Assembly: GCF_030581005.1 (NCBI RefSeq)
Contig: NZ_JAUQSX010000003.1
Location: forward strand, 248,001-312,000
Reading direction: 5' to 3'
DNA from: Hymenobacter mellowenesis
GTDB lineage: Bacteria > Bacteroidota > Bacteroidia > Cytophagales > Hymenobacteraceae
Length of the DNA: 64,000 nt
The notes under the pieces were generated by a model, which saw only the letters and a list, made by a program, of their open reading frames with translations, made no database searches and was not told the DNA's origin. This document shows positions 16,697-23,661 of this stretch, one piece after another; within the stretch, counting starts at the first letter, position 1; every line of letters begins with the position of its first letter. A program made the translations under genes and the position numbers.

Positions 16697-18169
16697 TTAG
16701 CGGGTCTTATCCGTACGAAATGGGCGAGCCGGCAGCCCGGCTTCGGAAAACAGGTTGGGCTGCGCCACTTCGTCCCAGCCGAAGCGCACGGCCGTGGGCT
16801 GCTTCACTTCCGGGGCCGAAACCAGTACTTGCCGGCCCTCGATGCGCGCCTGGGCGGGCACAAACACGCCATCGGGCCCGGCAATGGCAAAGTCCGTCAG
16901 CGCCTTGCCGTCTTTGCTGACCAGTGGGGCGGCCGAAGTAAACGAAACGGCCGCCACCTCACCCTTCACTTTCAGGCTGTGAAAAACCGGGCCTTCGGCT
17001 ACCACACCGGGCATCTGGTAGGTTTTGGCCAACGCCAGCAACGCCAGCCGCCGCCCAATTTCCCATTTGAAGCCGGGGTGAATGCCGCCCTCGGTATTGG
17101 CCAGGTCAGTGGTTTCAATCATGCCTGTGTGCGGCACGAGTTGCAGCACCGCTGCCTGCGCTTCGCGGATGCGGGGCAGGGTTTCGCGCGTCAGCACCAC
17201 TTTGTCGTGGGTGTCAGAGTACTTGAACGGGGCCAGCGACACGTAGTAGAACGGCAGATTCTGGTCGCCCCAGGCCGCGCGCCAACTGCCGATGAGCGTG
17301 CGCATTTTCTGGGTGTACGTCGTCGTCTCAGCCAGAAAGCAATTGCTTTCGCCCTGGTACCACAGGAAGCCGCGCACCGCCAACGGTGCCAGCGGCTTCA
17401 CCATCGTCTCCCAGAATTTGCCCGGGTCGCCGTCTACTTTCTTCCCCACAAAAGCCGGGTCTTTGGCAAAAGCTGCTTCCGAAACCCAGGGCTCGATGCG
17501 GCTGCCGGGCACGGCCGATGATACCATGCCCACCGGCACATTGAGGCGCATATTCAGCTCTTTGGCGAAGAAATATGCGGCGGCCGAGAACGAGCGCAGA
17601 GCCGAATCCTGCGCCACGGCCCAGTCGCGGTGTAGGGTGTCGGGCTTTGCCAGGGTCTTGCGGTTGACCAGGAAAATGCGGATGGCGGGATTGTGAGCGT
17701 AGTTCAGCTCGTCCACGGGATTGGGGCCGGGCACGTCGGGGCGCGTCACCTTGCTGTTTTTGCGCATGGTGTATTCCATGTTCGACTGGCCCGAGCACAC
17801 CCAGACTTCGCCCACCAGCACATTGCGCAGCCGAATAATGTTGCTGCCGCTGATCATCAACTCGGCCGGCGTAGCCGATGCCTTCAGTGGCTTGAGCAGC
17901 ACCTGCCACTTGCCCGCCGCGTCGGCCTTGGTGCTGGGGTGCTGGCCGGCAAACTGCACCGTCACGGCCTCGCCCGGAGCGGCCGTGCCCCAGATGGGCA
18001 CCGGCTTCTCGCGTTGCAGCACCATGTCGTGCCCGAGGATTCGGGGGAGGGTGATAGTGGCGTGGGCGGGTAATGCGGCAAATAGTGCCAGCACGATATA
18101 GAGACGCAATATTTTGCGTCTCGTCGTTGAACGAATGGAACCGCGCCGTCCGAATTGTTCGGGCGTCAT
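16697..18169 (-). CDS. SGNH-type sialate O-acetylesterase family carbohydrate esterase
   Basis: Secreted deacetylase, likely removing O-acetyl groups from pectin side chains (RG-II carries them on aceric acid and 2-O-methyl-fucose). About 490 aa. Seen: LPRILGHDMVLQREKPVPIWG at 41-61, block I GQSNMEYT with nucleophile Ser129, block III WYQGESN, and the catalytic-His segment GGIHPG. It lacks the central jelly-roll insert of the longer 650-aa family members. The start at MTPEQFGRRG is the most sensible; the signal peptide (LYIVLALFAALPAHA) runs directly out of a family D palindrome that encodes its n-region (STTRRKILR). Confidence 0.85.
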   Translation of the reverse strand: MTPEQFGRRGSIRSTTRRKILRLYIVLALFAALPAHATITLPRILGHDMVLQREKPVPIWGTAAPGEAVTVQFAGQHPSTKADAAGKWQVLLKPLKASATPAELMISGSNIIRLRNVLVGEVWVCSGQSNMEYTMRKNSKVTRPDVPGPNPVDELNYAHNPAIRIFLVNRKTLAKPDTLHRDWAVAQDSALRSFSAAAYFFAKELNMRLNVPVGMVSSAVPGSRIEPWVSEAAFAKDPAFVGKKVDGDPGKFWETMVKPLAPLAVRGFLWYQGESNCFLAETTTYTQKMRTLIGSWRAAWGDQNLPFYYVSLAPFKYSDTHDKVVLTRETLPRIREAQAAVLQLVPHTGMIETTDLANTEGGIHPGFKWEIGRRLALLALAKTYQMPGVVAEGPVFHSLKVKGEVAAVSFTSAAPLVSKDGKALTDFAIAGPDGVFVPAQARIEGRQVLVSAPEVKQPTAVRFGWDEVAQPNLFSEAGLPARPFRTDKTR

Positions 18170-18218
18170 CGTTCGAACATTATTGTTCAACGACGAGATG
18201 CAAAATATTGCGTCTCTA
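18099..18218. repeat. Long palindrome, family D, overlapping a signal-peptide coding region
   Basis: Arms TAGAGACGCAATATTTTGCG and complement, continuing into TCGTCGTTGAAC. Left arm lies inside the esterase gene and encodes its signal-peptide n-region; right arm reaches toward the next gene end (18244). Confidence 0.9.
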
Positions 18219-18243
18219 CACTGTCCTATTGTCTCTATTATCC

Positions 18244-21200
18244 TCATTTCTTCGCCAACCAGATAATTTCCGCACCTGTCGCCGCGCCGTTCAATGTGGT
18301 AACCTTACCACCCTTCACCGATTCTACCGCGCCCGTTACCTGCCCGGTTTTTGGGTTCAGATGCCGCACGGCGAACGTGCCACTTATCCCCGACAAGTCA
18401 ACCTGCACCGGCGACTTGCCCTCCCGGTACAGCAGCAGGCCGGTTTTGCCGTCGCCCATCGCCCACTGGTCGGCGGGCTTGCCGGGCAGCTCCACCGGCT
18501 TCATGGCGGCCACGGATGTTGCAAAGCCAGCATCTGCTACGCGGGGCAGGCTGGCCATGGAGCCGCCCGCCAGCAGAACGGCCCAGCCGAAGGCATCGTA
18601 GCCATCGGCCGAATAGAGCACGGCTTTGTCCGGAAATTGCTGGCGGTATTCGCGTACGGCGCGGTATACCTGCTCGAACGAGCTGCGCTTGGGCGGCGTG
18701 AGGCGGGCATGCTGGCGCGGGGCCAGGTTCTGGCCGCCGGCCGGCGCATAGGCCGTGCCGTTGAATTGGTAGTGCCAGTAGTTGATGTCAATAACGTCGA
18801 CCACCTGGGCCCGGGCCGGGTCGGCCAGAATGGCGTCCTGCACGTCTTTGGTAGTGCTCAGCGCAATAGTGGGGTGCTGGCCGGTTTCGGTTTCCCACTC
18901 CTTGATGGTGTCGAGCCAGAACTGCACGAAGGTGAGCGGCCCGGTAAATTCGGCCCCGATGAGGTGGATGACGCCGGTCTGGCCCTTGAAATTGGCGAGG
19001 CACTGGCGGATGTAGGCGCGGTGCAACGGCCGGCGCGTGGCATCGGTCACGTCGTAAAACTGCTCGGCCATGAAGATGCGCTTGTCGCCGGCGTAGGGCG
19101 CGGGCTCCGGGAAGCCGGTGTTGTTCACGTTGTTCACCGGGCGCCAGGGGAAGTCGGCGTAGTGCGCGCCGGCTTCGATGATGTTGTGCTGGAAATAGTG
19201 CTGGTTGAGCAGCACGAGGCCCTTTTGGTCGGCCAAATCGGCAAACTGGTTCAGGCGGCTCCAGTACCAGGCGTTGTATTTAGTGAGGTCGTAGCGGCTG
19301 AGTCCGTCCCAGGCCTGGCCGGTGCCGCTGCGGGCGAAGGGCAACTCGTAAAACGGCGCCCACACCTCGCCGTCCATCCGCTTGATGCGCTCGTGGTCGT
19401 CGCGCCGGCGCTCGTACCAGAGGCCGTAGTTGTGGTGCAGGGCCACCACGTTCTGGGCCCGCATCGAGTCGGTCATCTCGGCCAAATCATCGGTCAGCCC
19501 CCGGCCAATCTGGCCCGGCACGAAGCGCGTGATGTGCGGTTTGGGATTGAGCAGACCGTAGGGGCGGGCGCTGCCGTTCCACCACGGCACTTCCTGGCGG
19601 CGGCCCAGCACGAGGGCATTGCCGCGCACCAGCACGCCCTGCGCCACGTGCAGCGGAGCCGCGTAGGTGGGCGCCGGGGCCGTTTTTACCTTCAGCTTAT
19701 CGATGCTGGGCGCGGAGTTCTGAAGCGAAATCGGCTGGCGCGTGGGGGCGGCTTTCACGAATTCCAGCACGGTAGGCGCGGGGTTCACCGAGAGGCGCGT
19801 CAGCTCCTGCGCCACGGCCACTTTCGGGCTACTGCTGGCCTCAGTGGGCACGGGCAGCAGGATGGCGCGGGCCTTGGCGGCCTCGCCCAGCCGCTCCTGT
19901 AGCTGCGAGTAGTAGAGGCTGCGCGGGTTGATGTTTTCGTTGGACTGGTCCCAGAAGCCGTTGCCGCCGAACTGCGCCCAGGTGCCGAAAGCCCAGTTTT
20001 GGGCGGTGGGCGGCTGGTAGCAGTCCACACGGGCGGCGGTGCACTGCCAGAACACGCTGTTGGCCACGGCCCATCCTGCTCCCTGTCCATCCTGCTCGCG
20101 GTTGCCGAAGCGCAGGGCCTGGCCGTATTCTTTCACGATGTCGAACAGCACGCCCGAAGCCCAGCTATCCACGCCGCCGCTGAAACTCAGCGCCTGCTCG
20201 GCCTCGCACTGCACGAAGGCGTTGGGGCCGGCCGCGCAGTAGCCCAAGGCAAAATCGTGATAACCATTCTCCGCATACAGCCGCTGAAAAAGCGTCTGCG
20301 AGCCCAGGGTATAGAAGGTATTGCGCCGCTCATTGCCGATTTCCGACACCGGCTCCGTCGAAATACAGTCCTCTACCGTCACGCGCCGGGCTGTGGCCTG
20401 CGCCAAAACGGCCGAGCCGGCGAAGTGCCGAAACGCCACCTGCCGCACCCAGGCATCCTGCGCATTTTCAATATCAATAGCCACCCAGCGGTGGTTTTCA
20501 TCCTTCGGGTTAGCCGCATCGAAGCTGGATTCCAGCCGTAGGTTTTCGACGCCGACCTGCGAAATCAGGCCCGGCCAGGAGTAGCGGGCCATGGTGCCGC
20601 CGCCGTAAGCTTGGTCCAGCGCGGTAGTCAAAGGAGCATCTAAGGTGATGCCGTTGGCATCCACGACCACCACCTGGCGGTCCCAGGCGAGGTCGCGCTG
20701 GCCGGGTTTCCAGCCCAGCGAGGACAGGCCGCCGCCGAAGGTTTCCATGCCCAACTTGTGCACCCACGCGGCCGTACTGGGCCGCCGCACCTGCACTCGG
20801 TCGCCTACTTTAAAGGCGCTGGCATTGGCGATTTTGATGGTGCAGGCATTCACCGGCACGTATTTGTCGGTAACCGGCAGCGCGGTTTCAAACCGGCGGT
20901 CATTGCGCCCGCCCACCGTAATCAAATGGTCGCGGCTCACGCCCGTGCCGATGACAACGGTGCCGCTCTCGCCCATGCCGGAGCCGCGTAGCACCACACC
21001 CGAGGCGCGAATAAACAGCCGGCCCGCTACCTCATAAGTGCCCTTCTCCAGCAGTATCGCGCCGCGCAGGCCATCCTTGCCCACCGGCAAGCCGGCCACG
21101 TAATCCAGCGCCGACTGAATGCGGGCTGTGGCATCGCCGGCCTTCACGGGCACCGTCACTTTAATGGTGGCCGTGGGAATAGCCGCATCGCCCGCCCGGT

Positions 21201-21387
21201 AGCCGGTATAGGAAAAGTCCGGCACTCTGTTGCCCAGCGAATCCGGCGCGTAGCTCAGCTTGCCGTCCTTGTACTCGATGGGCGAGGGCGGCGGCAGCGG
21301 CTTGGGTGCTTTCTGCGCGGCGGCCGGGCTGGCGGTGAAGATGCCGGAGAGGAGTAGGAAGGCAAAGGTGCGGGTAGGCTGGTGCAC
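18244..21387 (-). CDS. Beta-helix plus TIM-barrel secreted protein (candidate glycoside hydrolase, DUF6298-like)
   Basis: 1047 aa with signal peptide (MHQPTRTFAFLLLSGIFTASPAAAQ); the start codon is GTG. Residues about 75-530 look like a pectate-lyase-type right-handed beta-helix (GAILLEKGTYEVAGRLFI, GVVLRGSGMG, VTVEDCISTEPVSEIG). After a linker with a secreted-enzyme Ig-like strand region, residues about 600-950 look like a glycoside-hydrolase TIM barrel (QNVVALHHNYGLWYERRRDD, VIHLIGAEFTGPLTF, VIDINYWHYQFNG), ending in a small beta domain. Possible RG-II-specific hydrolase; assignment to GH139 or another family cannot be made from sequence alone. Confidence 0.7.
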   Translation of the reverse strand: MHQPTRTFAFLLLSGIFTASPAAAQKAPKPLPPPSPIEYKDGKLSYAPDSLGNRVPDFSYTGYRAGDAAIPTATIKVTVPVKAGDATARIQSALDYVAGLPVGKDGLRGAILLEKGTYEVAGRLFIRASGVVLRGSGMGESGTVVIGTGVSRDHLITVGGRNDRRFETALPVTDKYVPVNACTIKIANASAFKVGDRVQVRRPSTAAWVHKLGMETFGGGLSSLGWKPGQRDLAWDRQVVVVDANGITLDAPLTTALDQAYGGGTMARYSWPGLISQVGVENLRLESSFDAANPKDENHRWVAIDIENAQDAWVRQVAFRHFAGSAVLAQATARRVTVEDCISTEPVSEIGNERRNTFYTLGSQTLFQRLYAENGYHDFALGYCAAGPNAFVQCEAEQALSFSGGVDSWASGVLFDIVKEYGQALRFGNREQDGQGAGWAVANSVFWQCTAARVDCYQPPTAQNWAFGTWAQFGGNGFWDQSNENINPRSLYYSQLQERLGEAAKARAILLPVPTEASSSPKVAVAQELTRLSVNPAPTVLEFVKAAPTRQPISLQNSAPSIDKLKVKTAPAPTYAAPLHVAQGVLVRGNALVLGRRQEVPWWNGSARPYGLLNPKPHITRFVPGQIGRGLTDDLAEMTDSMRAQNVVALHHNYGLWYERRRDDHERIKRMDGEVWAPFYELPFARSGTGQAWDGLSRYDLTKYNAWYWSRLNQFADLADQKGLVLLNQHYFQHNIIEAGAHYADFPWRPVNNVNNTGFPEPAPYAGDKRIFMAEQFYDVTDATRRPLHRAYIRQCLANFKGQTGVIHLIGAEFTGPLTFVQFWLDTIKEWETETGQHPTIALSTTKDVQDAILADPARAQVVDVIDINYWHYQFNGTAYAPAGGQNLAPRQHARLTPPKRSSFEQVYRAVREYRQQFPDKAVLYSADGYDAFGWAVLLAGGSMASLPRVADAGFATSVAAMKPVELPGKPADQWAMGDGKTGLLLYREGKSPVQVDLSGISGTFAVRHLNPKTGQVTGAVESVKGGKVTTLNGAATGAEIIWLAKK

Positions 21388-21417
21388 GGGTGTTTGTTTT
21401 CAGGTAGCAACCTAAAG

Positions 21418-21518
21418 GAACGTCATGCAGAGCGCAGCGAAGCATCTCGCTCGAATTATTGCAGAAGCATTATTTACTACCACAAGCGAGATACTTCGCT
21501 GCGCTCTGCATGACGTTC
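21418..21518. repeat. Long palindrome, family A
   Basis: Arms GAACGTCATGCAGAGCGC and complement, about 32 bp, near-perfect; between the beta-helix/TIM-barrel gene and PL1. Confidence 0.92.
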
Positions 21519-21540
21519 TTTCGTCTACAATCGTCAGGCT

Positions 21541-21561
21541 CCCCTCTCCTGAGGAGAGGGG
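21541..21561. terminator. Hairpin after PL1, family C half-element
   Basis: CCCCTCTCC and GGAGAGGGG pair perfectly around TGA, followed by GCCGGGGGTGAGG, the end sequence of family C palindromes. It sits 12 bp beyond the PL1 stop codon. Confidence 0.6.
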
Positions 21562-21573
21562 CCGGGGGTGAGG

Positions 21574-23205
21574 TTACGGCTTCACCGTGCTCAGCGCCAC
21601 CAAGCCATTGAGGTAATTCTCAATGTTTGAGTAGCCGTTTTTCGTAATCGTAGCCGCGTCAGCCGCATTTTTTGGGTCTAGGCCGTTCTTCTTTTCGTAG
21701 TCGTCGGGCATGCCGTCCTTGTCGGCATCAGCGTAGGGCTTGCCGGCGTAGGTGGGATAACCGCCTACCTGAACGGGGTCGGTGATGATGCCCTGCTTGT
21801 AGGAATCAATCGGCAAGCGGCGGTGCTCAAACTGCGTGGTAGGCAGCTTCACGTTCTTGATGAAGTCGATTTTGCCGGTACGCACCTGCTCCACCACGCG
21901 GGTGTCCACGGGGTCGCGCTTGGGCAGGATGGCACCGGCATTTTCCAGCACGTAGCTGTAAGCTTTTTCGGCCGGGATGATGGTGATTTCCGGCATCGGC
22001 AGCGGCTTGCTCGCCTTCATATCGGCCGTGTACTTGCCGGTGTTGGGCATTTCCTCCACCTGCACGCCGCCGTTCCAGTTGTCTTTGGTCACCTCGGGGA
22101 AGCCTTCCACCACGTTGCCGGCCACATAGGCGCGGCCGTACACCTGGTACTTCAGCTTGCTGCGGCCCGATTCGGGCTTCAGGATGCGGTGGCCGATGTT
22201 AGTGTCCTTCGGGGTGGAGGGACCGGGCTTGTAGTAGTTGTTGATGATGTTGTAAAGGGCGCGGTAGTCGCCGCCGTCCACGGAGCGGTGCACCCAGTTG
22301 AACATCACGTTGTTGGCGAAGTTGAACACGCCGTTCCAGCCGATGGACGGGTTGCGGCCCGCGTTGTCGGCCCACAGGTTGCGCATGAACGTGCAGTTCT
22401 CGCCGCCCAGCGTGCTGCCAAAAGCGTGGTTCCAGGTGTCGAGCGACTCCGAGAAGATGGAGTTTTGAATGGTGATGTTCACCGTACCCAGCTTCTGCTC
22501 CGGGATGCCGGTGCTGTCGTTGTACATGTGGCGGTACATCGACATGTTCTCATCCAGCCCCCAACTCGCCGAGACGTGGTCAATCATGATGTTGCCAATC
22601 GGGTTGCCGCCGATGGAATCGTCGCGCCGGCCCACGTTCGTCTCGCCGCGGCGGAAGCGCATGAAGCGAATCAGCACGTCGTGCGTGTTCAGCCACACCG
22701 ACTCGCCGGCTACGCAAATGCCGTCGCCGGGCGCGCTCTGGCCCTCAATGGTGATGTAGGGCGCCCGAATCATGAGCGGCGTTTTCAGCCGAATGATGCC
22801 CGCCACGTTGAACACCACGATGCGGGCGCCGCCCTGCTCGCAGGCCTCGCGCAGGGAGCCGGGGCCGCTGTCGGCCAGGCTCGTCACCACAATTACGCGC
22901 CCGCCGCGCCCGCCAAACGTGTAGGCCCCGCCGCCCTCGGCGCCCGGAAACGCCGGGATGCTGGCCTGCGGCAAATCGATGGGGCGGGCCGCCCACGGAA
23001 TGTAGGGCTTGCCCTCGCGCTGCTCCTGTTGAATGATGGGGTAGGCCTTGTTCCAGGCAATTTCGGACTGCCGGTAGGCGTCCTTCATCATGGCCTCGCT
23101 GGCCTTCTGCACGTCCTGCGGAATCTTCGGATACTGGGCGTGAGCCGCAAACTGCGTCGAAAAAAAGAGGCCCAAGGCACCGAGGGAAGCAAGCGGTTTG
23201 TTCAT
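21574..23205 (-). CDS. Pectate lyase, PL1 family, secreted
   Basis: Cleaves homogalacturonan by beta-elimination. About 543 aa from MNKPLASLGALG, which starts a signal peptide ending HAQYPK. Seen: an N-terminal helical extension (20-75), then a parallel beta-helix starting AFPGAEGGGAYTFGGRGG with GGARIVVFNVAGIIRL, MIDHVSASWGLDENMSMY and RNPSIGWNGVFNFANNV. The C-terminus carries an EF-hand-like Ca motif DADKDGMPDDYEKKNGL followed by NGYSNIENYLNGL. A paralogue is at 42800. First gene of the minus-strand unit starting in the 23.2-23.6 kb promoter region. Confidence 0.93.
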   Translation of the reverse strand: MNKPLASLGALGLFFSTQFAAHAQYPKIPQDVQKASEAMMKDAYRQSEIAWNKAYPIIQQEQREGKPYIPWAARPIDLPQASIPAFPGAEGGGAYTFGGRGGRVIVVTSLADSGPGSLREACEQGGARIVVFNVAGIIRLKTPLMIRAPYITIEGQSAPGDGICVAGESVWLNTHDVLIRFMRFRRGETNVGRRDDSIGGNPIGNIMIDHVSASWGLDENMSMYRHMYNDSTGIPEQKLGTVNITIQNSIFSESLDTWNHAFGSTLGGENCTFMRNLWADNAGRNPSIGWNGVFNFANNVMFNWVHRSVDGGDYRALYNIINNYYKPGPSTPKDTNIGHRILKPESGRSKLKYQVYGRAYVAGNVVEGFPEVTKDNWNGGVQVEEMPNTGKYTADMKASKPLPMPEITIIPAEKAYSYVLENAGAILPKRDPVDTRVVEQVRTGKIDFIKNVKLPTTQFEHRRLPIDSYKQGIITDPVQVGGYPTYAGKPYADADKDGMPDDYEKKNGLDPKNAADAATITKNGYSNIENYLNGLVALSTVKP

Positions 23206-23661
23206 AAGGGGTGGGGAAGTTTGGATGGAACGAAATAACAGGACAAAAACCGCCATCACCTATATCATTTTCTCGTCCCTGTGTAGGATGTTATCATTCG
23301 CCTTTGCTGCGGTAAGCAGGGCCGCCGTTTAGCTGAGTAAACGCTCACCGGGCCTTCTCTTTAACTGTTACCAACGGCTGCCCATGCCGGAATTAAGTGG
23401 CTGGCTGTTTAATGAAATGAGAAAGCAAAGAACCCTTTAGCCGTTGCCAGAGCATCTGGAGCAGCCGGATGCAACGACTGGCCACGCTTCGCCAGAACTA
23501 GTTTGTGACGCCTCACCCGCTCAACTTGACTGTACTTCCGAAGTTGCTTCACCTTCTAATTTATCGATTGTGTAAAAGCGGCTTTTGCGATGGCAACATG
23601 CTATAAAAGCCGGCGAACATGGTACACAGAATTGGTGCGGGCGCCCGATAATTTTGACCTG
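23206..23661. promoter_or_regulatory. Divergent intergenic region between PL1 and GH67-like gene
   Basis: No gene is supported in this stretch. It holds the motif at 23271-23295 pointing at PL1, and ATCGATTGTGTAAAAG at 23563-23578, a 16-mer shared with one mismatch with 40476-40491. The promoters of both the minus-strand and plus-strand arms of the locus should lie here. It lacks a palindrome of families A-D, unlike most other junctions. Confidence 0.6.
23271..23295 (-). promoter_or_regulatory. Locus-wide promoter/operator motif, site A
   Basis: Minus strand reads GATAACATCCTACAC; 13 of 15 positions match the site at 40789. It points toward the PL1 start about 70-85 bp away. Confidence 0.6.
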
